Notes: a model not told the origin generated them from the letters alone. A DNA stretch of 64,000 bases from Bacteroidota bacterium (GCA_016711825.1 JADJSG010000007.1:456252-520251), one strand, 5' to 3'. Counted from the first letter of the stretch, positions 45,245 through 55,544 are shown. Numbers and translations are program-made.

Positions 45245-45634
45245 TTTATGAATAATAGTTGGATTTTGATTGTCAGGGTATGCTTATTGAAAATTGGTAT
45301 AAAACGAGAAATAATTTTGGCTTGCGAGTAAATGCGAGAATATTGTTATACCCTCGATTTGGGATAACTATTTCTTAAATCAATACAAGCCCGTTGCGCT
45401 AAAAATGCATTCAATCTGTTCAAATGCCTTGCACCCTAGAAATGGGGAACGGCTCTCCATAAGGTTCAACATTATTTCAATCTGCATTTTATGCGATAAG
45501 ATTTATTCATGATGGGCATATTTTATGAATCACATAGGTAAAATGTGGCGTAGGTTTTATCTATAATCAATGCATCTGGCATTGTTTAGAATTTACAAAC
45601 GAAATATTTTGTTTAATTTGGGGTAAAAAAATAA
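45245..45634. other. intergenic region, 390 bp
   Basis: Convergent-side gap before the GH3 gene. It holds a hairpin at 45345-45368 (GTTAT-CCC with GGG-ATAAC, one bulge) but no T-run follows, so it is not a typical terminator. I see no gene. Confidence 0.5.
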
Positions 45635-47167
45635 TTACAATCCTTTTTCTTTTAAAAATTGTTCCCATTTACTGAGGTTGCCATTTTTTAATACACGTGG
45701 AAATTTATTCATCGCACCAAATTTGCCTGTAGCATGCATAAAATCGATAAAGGTTTTAGAGGGTAATACTTCGATAAACAAATGAGGCAGGGCTGTTGCA
45801 CGTTCTACAGCATAGTCATCGTTTGTTTGGCATAATGTGGCATCTATCTTTTGAAGTACAAGGTTTTTATCTATTTTTTCATCGCAACCTATATACCATT
45901 TGTGGGCAAACTTGCCTTCATGAACAAAACCAGCTACTGTAAACTCTTTGATATGGATATGCATGGTTTGTTGTACTTCCTCTATGGCTTTGTTCATATT
46001 TTCAATACTAAGATGTTCGCCACATAAACTTAAAAATTGTTTCGTGCGTCCCACTATCACTATCTCAGAATTTTTTACTGAAGTAAACTTGATCACATCG
46101 CCAATAATATATCGCCAAGCACCCGCACAAGTCGAAAGCACTACCGCATATTCTTTGCCTTCTACCACTTCATGCACCATATAAGCAGCAGCAGTGGGTA
46201 GTATTTCGCCATCTTCATCAAAATTTTCTTCATTGAAGGGGACAAATTCATAAAAGATATTATTGTTCAGTATCAGTTTAATACCTTTTGTATCGGGACG
46301 AGACTGAAAACCAAATGATCCTTCAGAAGCCATATACGTTTCGATATAGGTGAGAGGCTTGCCCAATAAATGTTTAAAGCTTTCTTTGTACGGCTCAAAT
46401 GATACACCTCCATGGATATACAAAGAAAGATTAGGCCATATTTCATGGATGTTTTTGACTTTATGATAGGCAATGATTTCTTCAAAAACAATTTGAACCC
46501 ATGCAGGTACACCACATACAATGCCTACATTCCAGGTAGGTGCTTTGCGTACAATGAGTTTTATACGATCTTCCCAGCGAGGTCGTTTTGAAATGCTTTG
46601 ACCTGGTTTGTAAAATAAAAAGGAAAGCCAGCGAGGCATTTTTTTTGCACTGATGCCACTCATGTCCCCTTCATAATAATCGCCTTTTTCAAACAAGGAG
46701 GTTGTACCACCTAGCATAAGTATACCTTTATCGAAAACACCTGATGGTAGTTTGAAATTTTGCATGGAAAAAAACTGCTTCATACCTGCTTTTTTCACTG
46801 CTTTGATCATGTCATCTGTTACAGGTATATGTTTGCTCGAACTTTCGGAGGTTCCAGAACTCAAAGCAAAATATTTAACTTTTCCTGGCCAGCAAACATC
46901 TTGTTCGCCTTGTTGACAAAATTTCCACCATTGATTATACATCTGATTATAATTATGGAAGGGCACTTTTTCTTTAAAAAGCGAATAGTTTTTTTCTGTG
47001 TCACTGATTTGCCCAAAATGGTAATGTTTACCAAAATGGGTGTTTTTAGCTTTACGAAGTAATCGCTTAAGTACCTGCATTTGATAACTTCTTGCGGTAC
47101 CGGTAACTATCGTAAAGTTTTTACGAATACGAAGTGAACGATTGATAAGGTGTCCTAGTAATGCCAA
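45635..47167 (-). CDS. GH3 family protein
   Basis: 510 residues. 'YFALSSGTSESSSKHIPVT' (~107-125) is the ATP/AMP-binding SSGTS motif of the acyl-adenylate-forming GH3 fold, and 'CAGAWRYIIGDVIKFTSV' and 'GRTKQFLSLCGEHLSIENM' match the later GH3 motifs. Plant GH3s join amino acids to auxin or jasmonate; bacterial homologues have no established substrate. The gene is single, leftward, with 195 bp to the upstream lysS gene. Confidence 0.88.
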   Translation of the reverse strand: MALLGHLINRSLRIRKNFTIVTGTARSYQMQVLKRLLRKAKNTHFGKHYHFGQISDTEKNYSLFKEKVPFHNYNQMYNQWWKFCQQGEQDVCWPGKVKYFALSSGTSESSSKHIPVTDDMIKAVKKAGMKQFFSMQNFKLPSGVFDKGILMLGGTTSLFEKGDYYEGDMSGISAKKMPRWLSFLFYKPGQSISKRPRWEDRIKLIVRKAPTWNVGIVCGVPAWVQIVFEEIIAYHKVKNIHEIWPNLSLYIHGGVSFEPYKESFKHLLGKPLTYIETYMASEGSFGFQSRPDTKGIKLILNNNIFYEFVPFNEENFDEDGEILPTAAAYMVHEVVEGKEYAVVLSTCAGAWRYIIGDVIKFTSVKNSEIVIVGRTKQFLSLCGEHLSIENMNKAIEEVQQTMHIHIKEFTVAGFVHEGKFAHKWYIGCDEKIDKNLVLQKIDATLCQTNDDYAVERATALPHLFIEVLPSKTFIDFMHATGKFGAMNKFPRVLKNGNLSKWEQFLKEKGL

Positions 47168-47362
47168 TTATATGAATTTTAAAGGATGTATTTTTAATAT
47201 TATACGATTGTGGTCAACAATATTTTTGAACTGCAAAGAAACAAAGTCATATTTATTTATTTTATTTTTTTTCTTTTGAACGGCAAAGTCGACAAACAAT
47301 GAGCATTAACTTATGTGAAATGAGCATGTGGATGAAAATCTTTCATGCCGTTTGTTCACTAT

Positions 47363-48880
47363 TTAACTATTCGGGTTTTCAGCCCTCATTTGTGGAAAAA
47401 ATAAAACATCCTGAATACTTAACTGATTGGTCATAAGCATGGCTAGCCGGTCGATACCAAAGCCAATACCCGAGGTTGGGGGCATACCATATTCAAGTGC
47501 CCGTAAAAAATCTTGATCAATAAACATGGCTTCATCATCACCCCGTTCCATCAATTTGGTTTGCTCCTCAAATCGTTCACGTTGATCGATAGGGTCGTTT
47601 AACTCGGTATAGGCATTGGCTAATTCTTTGCCATTCACTATCAATTCAAAACGTTCTACCAATCCGGGTTTGCTTCTGTGTTTTTTAGTCAGTGGACTCA
47701 TTTCGATAGGGTAGTCGATGATAAATGTGGGTTGTACATAATTGGCCTCACACATTGTGCCGAAAATTTCGTCAAGCATTTTAGCCCTTCCCATTGATTT
47801 TTCTGTAGGTATATGTAGGGTATTGCAGGTGGTTCTGATTTCATCTTCATTCATGTTACTGACATCGATACCTGTATGCTCTAGAATAGCGTCATAAATT
47901 GAAATTCTTTTGTAAGGGGCTTTAAATTCAATTTCTTTTTCACCTACGGTCAATTTGGTTTGACCATTGGTAGCTATTGCCACTTGCTCGAGCAAGTTTT
48001 CAGTGGTTTCCATCATCCAAAAATAATCTTTATAGGCAACATAAAATTCAAGGATGGTAAACTCCGGATTATGGGTACGGTCCATACCTTCATTTCTAAA
48101 ATTGCGGCTAAATTCATATACAAAATCAAATCCACCCACGATGAGTCTTTTCAAATACAATTCGTTGGCAATTCGTAGATATAAAGGCATGTCCAGTGCA
48201 TTGTGATGGGTGATAAAAGGTCGGGCAGCAGCACCACCTGGTATGCTTTGAAGCACAGGGGTTTCTACTTCAAGGGCATTCATGTCATTTAAATAAGCCC
48301 TAATACAATTCATCATTTTTGTTCGTTTGATAAATGTGTCTTTGACCCCTGGATTTACTATTAAATCAGCATAACGCTGACGATACCTAAATTCAGGATC
48401 GGTTACTTCGTCAAACGATTCACCATCTTTTTCTTTTACAATGGGTAAAGGCCTTAAAGCTTTAGAAAGCAATGTGAGATCTTTTACATGTATAGAAGTT
48501 TCGCCTGTTTTGGTTGTGAATACATATCCTTTGATACCAATAAAATCGCCGATATCTAAAAGTTTTTTCCAAACAATATCATACAAGGTTTTATCTTCCC
48601 CAGTACAAATATCATCCCGTTTGATATACAATTGTATACGACCTGCGCCGTCTTGTATTACGCAAAAATTGGCTTTACCCATATCTCTCACACTCATGAT
48701 ACGGCCTGCAATACTTACATCTGCAAAATCAGCAGCATTTTCAGGCCCCTTGTAGTTTTCCTTTATAAAGGTACTCGAATGGGTAATCGGAAATAGTGCC
48801 GCAGGATAGGCATCGATGCCAAGTTGCGTAAGTTCTTGAAGTTTCTCTCTTCGTATGATTTCTTGTTCAGATAAGTGCAT
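47363..48880 (-). CDS. lysS: lysyl-tRNA synthetase (class II)
   Basis: 505 residues. OB-fold anticodon-binding domain (~55-150), then class II motifs: motif 2 'FRNEGMDRTHNPEFTILEFY' (~260-280) and motif 3 'GIGFGIDRLAMLMTNQ' near the C-terminus. Charges tRNA-Lys. Its own -7 box lies 23 bp upstream. Gene order to the GH3 gene is leftward with a 195-bp gap. Confidence 0.96.
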   Translation of the reverse strand: MHLSEQEIIRREKLQELTQLGIDAYPAALFPITHSSTFIKENYKGPENAADFADVSIAGRIMSVRDMGKANFCVIQDGAGRIQLYIKRDDICTGEDKTLYDIVWKKLLDIGDFIGIKGYVFTTKTGETSIHVKDLTLLSKALRPLPIVKEKDGESFDEVTDPEFRYRQRYADLIVNPGVKDTFIKRTKMMNCIRAYLNDMNALEVETPVLQSIPGGAAARPFITHHNALDMPLYLRIANELYLKRLIVGGFDFVYEFSRNFRNEGMDRTHNPEFTILEFYVAYKDYFWMMETTENLLEQVAIATNGQTKLTVGEKEIEFKAPYKRISIYDAILEHTGIDVSNMNEDEIRTTCNTLHIPTEKSMGRAKMLDEIFGTMCEANYVQPTFIIDYPIEMSPLTKKHRSKPGLVERFELIVNGKELANAYTELNDPIDQRERFEEQTKLMERGDDEAMFIDQDFLRALEYGMPPTSGIGFGIDRLAMLMTNQLSIQDVLFFPQMRAENPNS

Positions 48881-48902
48881 GTTTCAATTTTATTAAAGTT
48901 TG

Positions 48903-48910
48903 CAAAAGTA
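48903..48910 (-). promoter_or_regulatory. lysS -7 promoter box
   Basis: Minus-strand TACTTTTG, exact TAnnTTTG, 22 bp upstream of the lysS ATG. Confidence 0.6.
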
Positions 48911-49133
48911 GCCGACTATTGATTAAAAAAGTAAGGAACTTTAAAAAAAATACCAATTCTATTTTTTCTGCAACAGGTAGAATCATGAAAATGAATCGTT
49001 AATCATGGTTGCTTTTTCACCAAAAAATGACAAATGCTTAGGTTGATTTAAGATGCCATTAACCAATAACTATTTTTAACATAATTGAAACACGAAAAAA
49101 AATAAATTAGTGGCTTATAAGCTTATATTTGTA

Positions 49134-49141
49134 GAATTACT
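49134..49141 (+). promoter_or_regulatory. NlpC/P60 gene -7 promoter box
   Basis: TATATTTG, exact TAnnTTTG, 19 bp before the ATG at 49161; it rules out the upstream in-frame start at 49110. Confidence 0.6.
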
Positions 49142-49160
49142 TACAAAAATTACATTATTT

Positions 49161-49820
49161 ATGACATTAATAAAAAAATTTAGCCTCTTATTGAGCACTT
49201 TCATTTTGTTTGTTATGGCATCTAATGCACAAAATATTCACACAGAAAACACTACTAAGACTGACCCTATTGAATTTATACAAAATTATTTACCTGTTAA
49301 TACCGTTTCCAAACCCGTTGAAGAAGAATTAGCTCAACAAAGAATGATTGCTCGTACTCCCAAAGCCAAAGAGAATTTTGGTGAGGGTATGTTATCATGG
49401 GTAAAAGACAAATATGCGGATGTATTAGAAGTATTACCAAGTCAAATATCTAATGTGATGTTGTATCGCTTTATTGATGAGTGGTATGGTGTAAAATATA
49501 GAATGGGTGGCACTTCAAAAAATGGCATTGATTGCAGTGCATTTGTACAAACATTATATCAATATGTTTTTGGTTTCAACTTATTGCGTACAGCAGGTAT
49601 GCAATTTGGCGAATCGCAATATATCAAAAGCATGAGTGATTTAAAAGAAGGTGATTTGGTATTTTTCAGAATCAATACATCCAGAATTTCCCATGTAGGT
49701 GTCTATCTTAAAAATAACTTTTTTGTACACTCTGCAAGTAGCAAAGGGGTATCAATCGCTAATCTTACAAGCGATTATTGGAACAAATACTTTGCAGGTG
49801 GTGGTAGAATCCTAAATTAA
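49161..49820 (+). CDS. NlpC/P60 family peptidoglycan endopeptidase
   Basis: 219 residues from the ATG at 49161. Signal peptide (~1-24, ending SNAQ). The C-terminal NlpC/P60 (C40) domain starts 'YGVKYRMGGTSKNGIDCSAFVQ' with the catalytic Cys, then 'GDLVFFRINTSRISHVGVYL' with the catalytic His and a third polar residue in 'FVHSASSKG'. Such enzymes cut the gamma-D-Glu-diamino acid bond in peptide stems. A strong terminator follows. Confidence 0.9.
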   Translation: MTLIKKFSLLLSTFILFVMASNAQNIHTENTTKTDPIEFIQNYLPVNTVSKPVEEELAQQRMIARTPKAKENFGEGMLSWVKDKYADVLEVLPSQISNVMLYRFIDEWYGVKYRMGGTSKNGIDCSAFVQTLYQYVFGFNLLRTAGMQFGESQYIKSMSDLKEGDLVFFRINTSRISHVGVYLKNNFFVHSASSKGVSIANLTSDYWNKYFAGGGRILN

Positions 49821-49842
49821 AACATTAAAAATATCTCAATTG

Positions 49843-49869
49843 AAAACGCTTTTTTAAAGCGTTTTTTTT
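49843..49869 (+). terminator. Rho-independent terminator
   Basis: AACGCTTT (49845-49852) pairs with AAAGCGTT (49856-49863), with a run of eight Ts (49862-49869). It lies 24 bp after the NlpC/P60 stop. Confidence 0.85.
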
Positions 49870-49928
49870 ATGGTATTAAGTAAGCAGTTTGATGTTTAAT
49901 CAGTATGCACATAATGAATTGAATACCA

Positions 49929-50030
49929 ACGACACATTAAAGATAGTGCATCTGTTATTAGTTTAAATGCAATGTGTGTGAGCATTATACCGAATTTTTT
50001 CAGACTACTAGTTCAATACATTTGGTATAA
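49929..50030 (+). repeat. dispersed 102-bp intergenic repeat, copy 3
   Basis: Best-preserved copy: internal ACACATT (49932-49938) / AATGTGT (49971-49977) inverted repeat, and a second TTATACC (49985-49991) / GGTATAA (50024-50030) inverted repeat. Aligns over its full length with 57491-57591 and 9545-9646. Confidence 0.7.
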
Positions 50031-50157
50031 GGACAATATTTATTGAATCTAAATAAATTTATATATCATTTTGTTAGGTTTATATGATTCATATGGTTGT
50101 TTTTAGTGATATAAGTAAATGATTTTTTATATTGTGTTTAATTTAAATCCTCTTCCT

Positions 50158-51798
50158 ATGTCATTTAATATCGATATCCATTGCCATAGCAGCAGCAAAC
50201 CATTTATGTCGCGTATTGGTCAGCAAAAGCATACCCCTTTTGAAACCTATAACTTTGAAATTACTCATCCCATTTATCAAATGTTGAGAAAACCTTTGCA
50301 GCAATTTTCAAAAATCAGGTTTACCACCCAGTCTAATTTTGATCATATGTATCAAGGGGGTGTACGCGTCGCCATGATATCGATTACCCCCATAGAAAAG
50401 GCCTTTACCGTGCTTAATCCCCAGGCAGCAAGCTTTAAAAGTCAATTAATGCAAACCTTTTTAAAGGAAAAAAGTAATTACAGAGATTGTTTTTTAAGTT
50501 CATACGCCATCAATGCACTTACCGGCTATCATGTGAAAGATATCGACGATGTAAAAGGAAAGTATTATGATGTTTTTAATGACTTATTCATGAAGGAAAT
50601 GCAATACCTCTCCTCATTTCAAAATCAAAAAGGTTTGAATGGGCAATATTCCATACGCTTCCCAAAAAATTATCAGGAGCTGTCAAACAATATACAAGAT
50701 GATCGTATACTCAATATAATCATCACCCTTGAGGGGGCTCACGCACTTGGTCAATTTGAAACCCTGCAAACTATACAACAGGGGGTGCACAACACCCATA
50801 TGACCGATAGCAACCAATATGCATTAGGAAATCAACTTTGTAAAAATTTAAAAGAAATTAGAACTAAATTTCCAATACCTATTTTTTCAATCAGTCTTTG
50901 TCATCATTTCTGGAACGGTTTAGCAGGTCATGCGAGAAGTTTAAATAATTTAATGTCTGAAATCGTAAACCAGGAGGAAGGTATCAATAGTGGATTACAA
51001 ACCAATGGGAAAATGCTGATTGCTGAAATGGCCAAAACGACTTATAACCAACAAAAAGTATCACCGATTCATGTAGATATCAAACACATGAGTCCACAAA
51101 GCCGGAAAGAATATTACAAATACCGTAAATCAACCCCTGAGCTACGTCAAACACCCATTATATGTTCACACACAGGTATCAGTATGAGTTTTGAAACCTT
51201 AGATGCTTGGATACACTATGTACAGAACAATCCATTGGAAAAAGAAGGCAAGCAATATGCCGAAGGGGCTTATTATTTACACGAAAAATCAATAAACCTT
51301 TGTCGAGAAGATTTGGTTGAAATTTATCATGCTAAGGGCATCATAGGCATTCAATTAGATGAAAAAAGAATCATGGGGCCTTTAGCATTGGAAGAATTAA
51401 ACAAAAAACACAAAGCAGGCGATGAAGATCAATTGAAGTATGTATATGCAAAAACCATTTGGGCAAATATTTTTTGTGTAATTGATGAAATCAAAGAGGC
51501 TGGGGTAGCTGACTTGCGCAAAGCCTGGGATATGATATGTATTGGGAGCGATTTTGACGGACTCATTAATCATCTTGCCTGTTTTGAATCCGCCGCAAAA
51601 ATGGAAGCGTTAAAGTATACCATGGGCTATTTTCTTGAAGAGCCACAAGGTATTCCCTTGTATTATAAAGATGCCCAAAATCAGTATACTTTAAGCATTG
51701 AAAAAATGGAACAATTAAAAGCTGGATACAGTAATCACGCATTGATTGATAAAATATTTAACCAAAATGCCATGCAATTTTTAAGAGATAACTTTTAA
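50158..51798 (+). CDS. M19 family dipeptidase-like protein
   Basis: 546 residues from the ATG at 50158 (longer frame from 50119 adds 13 unmatched residues). The metal site 'DIHCHSS' is at the N-terminus, followed by 'ITLEGAHALG', 'SLCHHFWNGLAGHA', 'ICSHTGIS' and 'ICIGSDFDGL' which supply the conserved His, Asp and Glu residues of membrane dipeptidase (M19) enzymes. At 546 residues it is longer than typical M19 dipeptidases (~350-400), due to insertions in the middle. No signal peptide is visible. Likely a metal-dependent dipeptidase in the cytosol. Confidence 0.85.
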   Translation: MSFNIDIHCHSSSKPFMSRIGQQKHTPFETYNFEITHPIYQMLRKPLQQFSKIRFTTQSNFDHMYQGGVRVAMISITPIEKAFTVLNPQAASFKSQLMQTFLKEKSNYRDCFLSSYAINALTGYHVKDIDDVKGKYYDVFNDLFMKEMQYLSSFQNQKGLNGQYSIRFPKNYQELSNNIQDDRILNIIITLEGAHALGQFETLQTIQQGVHNTHMTDSNQYALGNQLCKNLKEIRTKFPIPIFSISLCHHFWNGLAGHARSLNNLMSEIVNQEEGINSGLQTNGKMLIAEMAKTTYNQQKVSPIHVDIKHMSPQSRKEYYKYRKSTPELRQTPIICSHTGISMSFETLDAWIHYVQNNPLEKEGKQYAEGAYYLHEKSINLCREDLVEIYHAKGIIGIQLDEKRIMGPLALEELNKKHKAGDEDQLKYVYAKTIWANIFCVIDEIKEAGVADLRKAWDMICIGSDFDGLINHLACFESAAKMEALKYTMGYFLEEPQGIPLYYKDAQNQYTLSIEKMEQLKAGYSNHALIDKIFNQNAMQFLRDNF

Positions 51799-51847
51799 TT
51801 CATCTATGAAAAGCAGGGTAGAAGTCTAAATTCTATTGAAATTTTAC

Positions 51848-51855
51848 TATCTTTG
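51848..51855 (+). promoter_or_regulatory. adk-obg -7 promoter box
   Basis: TATCTTTG, exact TAnnTTTG, 33 bp upstream of the chosen adk ATG. Confidence 0.6.
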
Positions 51856-51888
51856 CCATTCATTTTTTTAATGACAAATAAAGTTAGT

Positions 51889-52467
51889 ATGTTTAATTTA
51901 GTTCTCTTTGGGCCTCCAGGTAGTGGAAAAGGTACCCAGTCAAACTCCATCATTGACAAATACAAGTTGATTCATATTTCTACAGGTGATATTTTGCGAA
52001 GTGAAGTCAATAATGAAACACCACTTGGCTTAGAAGCAAAAAAGTATATGGATCAGGGGATGCTTGTACCTGATGAAGTGGTTATTGGCATGATTAGTAG
52101 TAAGTTAGACGAAAATCCGCAGGTAAATGGATTCATCTTCGATGGTTTTCCTCGTACAGTTGCTCAGGCAGAAGCATTAGACAATCTATTAGATTTTAAA
52201 AACAATCCCATCAATTTGGTTTTGAGTTTGCAAGTAAGTGAAGAAGAATTGAAAAAAAGATTGATATCACGAGGTGAAGTTTCTGGTAGAAGCGATGATA
52301 CCGAAGCTGTGATTGTTAATCGTATCAAAGAATACCATGCCAAAACAGCCCCAGTAGCTGAATACTATAAAACAACTGAAAAACTAATAGAAGTAAAAGG
52401 CGAAGGCGAAGTGGATCAAGTATTTGGTTTGATTTCTGCCCAAATTGATTCGCTGATTGAAGCTTAA
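51889..52467 (+). CDS. adk: adenylate kinase
   Basis: 192 residues from ATG 51889; ATGs at 51871 and an earlier TTG would add residues before the conserved MFNLVLFGPPGSGKGTQ. P-loop (GPPGSGKGT, 7-15), 'STGDILRSEV' (~31), 'FIFDGFPRTVAQAEAL' (~80-95) and a short LID region without Cys4 zinc site ('SRGEVSGRSDDTEAVIVNRI'). It interconverts AMP + ATP and 2 ADP. obg follows after a 32-bp gap. Confidence 0.95.
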   Translation: MFNLVLFGPPGSGKGTQSNSIIDKYKLIHISTGDILRSEVNNETPLGLEAKKYMDQGMLVPDEVVIGMISSKLDENPQVNGFIFDGFPRTVAQAEALDNLLDFKNNPINLVLSLQVSEEELKKRLISRGEVSGRSDDTEAVIVNRIKEYHAKTAPVAEYYKTTEKLIEVKGEGEVDQVFGLISAQIDSLIEA

Positions 52468-52499
52468 TGTAGTGATTTTACACATTTAAGCCCACCCAT

Positions 52500-53507
52500 A
52501 TGCAACACGACAATTTTATAGATTATATACGTATCTTTTGCAAATCAGGCAAAGGAGGCGCAGGAGCTATCCATTTTTTAAGAGAAAAATACAGACCCAA
52601 TGGTGGTCCCGATGGTGGCAATGGCGGCCGTGGTGGACATATCATTTTGAAAGGCAATAAAAACCTTTGGACACTTTTACATCTTCGATATCATAAAAAC
52701 TTGTTGGCCGAAGATGGTCATAGAGGCGGTAAAGGCAATATGAGCGGTGCCTATGGTAAAGACATTATCATTGAAGTGCCCTTGGGTACCGTTGGTAAAA
52801 ATGAAGAGACAGGCGAAGTGGAAGTAGAAATACTAACCCACGATCAGGAAGTGATATGGATACCAGGTGGAAGAGGTGGATTAGGCAATGGTAATTTTGC
52901 CACACCAACCAATCAGGCACCCGATTATGCTCAACCGGGTGAAATGGGTATTGAAGTCACTAAAATTGTTGAACTAAAAATACTAGCCGATGTGGGACTT
53001 GTAGGATTTCCCAATGCGGGTAAGTCTACCTTGCTTTCTGTGATAAGTGCGGCAAAACCTAAAATTGCCGATTATGCATTTACAACCATCACACCCAATT
53101 TAGGCATCGTAGAGTATAAGGATGGAAAGTCGTTTTGTGTAGCTGATTTACCAGGTATCATTGAAGGGGCAGCAGAAGGCAAAGGTCTTGGACATCGATT
53201 TTTACGACATATCGAACGCAATCCGGTATTGCTGATGTTGATACCTGCCGACAGTGCAAATCACTACAAAGAGTATCAAATACTGATGAATGAATTGAAG
53301 GAGTATAATCCAGAACTGCTTGATAAACAGATGCTTGTGGCGATTAGTAAAAGTGATATGTTAGATGCCGAATTGAAAAAAGAAATTCAAAAAGAGTTTC
53401 CTAAACACCTGAAATTACATTTTTTCTCCTCCATTACAAGTAGTGAAATCAACACATTGAAAGACAAACTTTGGAAAATGCTCAATGATGATGAAGCTAT
53501 TTCCTAG
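52500..53507 (+). CDS. obg: GTPase Obg/CgtA
   Basis: 335 residues. The N-terminal Obg glycine-rich domain (~1-158, for example 'GGPDGGNGGRGGH' and 'GGLGNGNFATPTNQAPDYAQPGE'), G1 'GFPNAGKSTLL' (~166-176), G3 'ADLPGIIEGAA', G4 'ISKSD' (Ser in place of the usual Asn/Thr). The C-terminal OCT domain found in some Obg proteins is absent. Obg acts in 50S assembly. Pairs with adk in one transcript. Confidence 0.93.
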   Translation: MQHDNFIDYIRIFCKSGKGGAGAIHFLREKYRPNGGPDGGNGGRGGHIILKGNKNLWTLLHLRYHKNLLAEDGHRGGKGNMSGAYGKDIIIEVPLGTVGKNEETGEVEVEILTHDQEVIWIPGGRGGLGNGNFATPTNQAPDYAQPGEMGIEVTKIVELKILADVGLVGFPNAGKSTLLSVISAAKPKIADYAFTTITPNLGIVEYKDGKSFCVADLPGIIEGAAEGKGLGHRFLRHIERNPVLLMLIPADSANHYKEYQILMNELKEYNPELLDKQMLVAISKSDMLDAELKKEIQKEFPKHLKLHFFSSITSSEINTLKDKLWKMLNDDEAIS

Positions 53508-53567
53508 CTTTTCAATTTGCGATAAACGCATCCATCATGATATTATACTCGTGAAAAAATACTGATT

Positions 53568-54356
53568 TTACAAATCGCTTTGCAATATTTTTCGCTTTGC
53601 CAACACGTAATACAATACAATAAAACAAACACTCAAGGCTGCAAATACCAGTATAGGAATTTCACTTGAGGTATTGCCTTGACTTACCAAGCTTTTGATT
53701 TTATCGAGACTGCGTAATGGCAATAATTCATCACTACTTTGTAAGGGCAATAGATTCCCAATTTGGGTATTAAACTTCATATTGATAAAGGCGCCAATAC
53801 CAGATTCCAGCATGAGGTAAGCAAGAAAAATGATAATACTCAAACCCGAGCGTTTTACAAATAAAGTAAGCAATGCCGAAAAAGCTAAGTAATTGAGGGT
53901 ATATATAAATACATAAAGTACCATATGTATTTGTTCAAATACACCCGAACCTCCACAGATAGCCCCAAATACTAAGCAAAGTAAGGTGTAAAACAAAGTA
54001 GCCCCTAAGGAGATGGCTAATATGAGCAATGATTTTGCATGCAAAAAGTCAAGTCGATGCATGCCATCAATGATATGCTGTCTTTGGGTTTTGAAGGTGT
54101 ATTCATTGGCCATACTGATGATCACAAACATGCACAAAAAGAAAATAAACCAACTGTATACATATGCCATGGTATTCCATACATACGGAAAAGCATACGA
54201 TTCGGAAGTAAAGTTGATGGAATTACTATTCATTTGTACAAAAAAACGATTCAGTCCGTAGTTCCAGATAAGGTATAAACTCACAAAGATGCCAATGAGT
54301 ATCCAGAAAGTGCGGTAGTTTTTTATTTTAAGCCATTCTATTTTTAATAATTGCAT
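53568..54356 (-). CDS. ABC-2 type permease
   Basis: 262 residues, six membrane helices. A 'NEYTFKTQRQHIIDGMHRLDFLHAKSLLI' amphipathic motif (~85-113) is the ABC-2 permease signature. It lies 149 bp downstream of the ABC ATPase gene (leftward), so the two form a second exporter pair in the window. Substrate unknown. Confidence 0.85.
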   Translation of the reverse strand: MQLLKIEWLKIKNYRTFWILIGIFVSLYLIWNYGLNRFFVQMNSNSINFTSESYAFPYVWNTMAYVYSWFIFFLCMFVIISMANEYTFKTQRQHIIDGMHRLDFLHAKSLLILAISLGATLFYTLLCLVFGAICGGSGVFEQIHMVLYVFIYTLNYLAFSALLTLFVKRSGLSIIIFLAYLMLESGIGAFINMKFNTQIGNLLPLQSSDELLPLRSLDKIKSLVSQGNTSSEIPILVFAALSVCFIVLYYVLAKRKILQSDL

Positions 54357-54505
54357 GGGTAATTTTTTAATGATTTAAGTTTACTATTCGTTTTGAATAA
54401 AGTGCGTTCATTTCGCATTGATTTGGATTGTTGTATAACCTGAAGTATGCATATAAAAATTTAGTTTGAAATTGGATGTAAGCCATTGGTTTAACAAACT
54501 AACAG

Positions 54506-55390
54506 TTATTGTGTGATTTCTATAAATTTACTTTCTAAACTTCTTTTTCGATATTGCAAATGGGTTAACACCACTTGGTTTTCAAAACAATATTTATTGA
54601 TATCACCAATACCCATGTTCTGTGGCAGGGAAATGAGTATCCATTTTTCAAATGATTTTATTTGTATGTCTGGGTTTGTTTTTAATAGTTGTGCTAAAGC
54701 AGTCATATCATCGCTACCGACCTCCACCAATACCTCGTCACTCAGTACTTCACTTACAGGACCAACACTGAGTAAATGGCCTTTTTTTAAGATCGCAACA
54801 TCGGTGCATACCTTCTCTACTTCATCTAATAGATGGCTTGCCATTATAATGGTTTTGCCTTCCCGATTGAGTCTGATAATGAGTTCCCTGATTTCTGCAA
54901 TACCTTCTGGGTCAAGCCCATTGGTGGGTTCGTCTAATACCAGTAAATCAGGATTCGCAATGAGAGATGAAGCAATGGCAAGACGTTGTTTCATCCCTAA
55001 GGAAAAGGTATTAAACTTTGAATGTCTTCTTTCAAAGAGTTTTACTTTTTTCAAGGCATCCTCAATATTTTCCTTGCCTTTACCTTTAATCTCGGCAACA
55101 ATATTTAAATTGTCAACGGCATTTAAATAGTGATAAAAATTAGGCGTTTCGAGCAATGACCCAATATTTTTTCGGGCCTCCTCTGCATCAGCATAGCCTT
55201 CCCATGTGAATGAACCTTCATCTGCTTTCAATACATTGAGTAAGATACCTAATAAGGTGGTTTTGCCACTGCCATTGGGGCCCAAAACGCCAAATACAGA
55301 GCCTTTAGGTACTGAAAATCCAATACCATTTAATGCTTGTACAAGACCATATGATTTTTTAATAGCGTTTATTTGAAGTATTTGATTCAT
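54506..55390 (-). CDS. ABC transporter ATP-binding protein
   Basis: 294 residues. Walker A GPNGSGKTT (~38-46), signature 'FSLGMKQRLAIASSLI' (~130-145), Walker B 'LLVLDEPTNGLDPEG', and a C-terminal extension as in BcrA/NatA ATPases. It pairs with the permease 149 bp downstream. The nucleotide-binding motifs are intact. Confidence 0.9.
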   Translation of the reverse strand: MNQILQINAIKKSYGLVQALNGIGFSVPKGSVFGVLGPNGSGKTTLLGILLNVLKADEGSFTWEGYADAEEARKNIGSLLETPNFYHYLNAVDNLNIVAEIKGKGKENIEDALKKVKLFERRHSKFNTFSLGMKQRLAIASSLIANPDLLVLDEPTNGLDPEGIAEIRELIIRLNREGKTIIMASHLLDEVEKVCTDVAILKKGHLLSVGPVSEVLSDEVLVEVGSDDMTALAQLLKTNPDIQIKSFEKWILISLPQNMGIGDINKYCFENQVVLTHLQYRKRSLESKFIEITQ

Positions 55391-55544
55391 TTGAAAATTT
55401 GTATAAATGTAGTAAAGAACTTTGAAAAATTATCAGCAAAAGGATAAAAGCATGGGGCTTCAGTTTTGTACTTCTTTTTTTAATGATTAACGAATTGTAT
55501 GCTTAAAATATTGCAGAAGTAATAAATGTAAATTGTATGATTCA

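Noticed and set aside
45345..45368. Hairpin in the gap before the GH3 gene as a terminator or RNA
   Set aside because: One bulge, no T-run, no conserved context visible; left as an unexplained small dyad.
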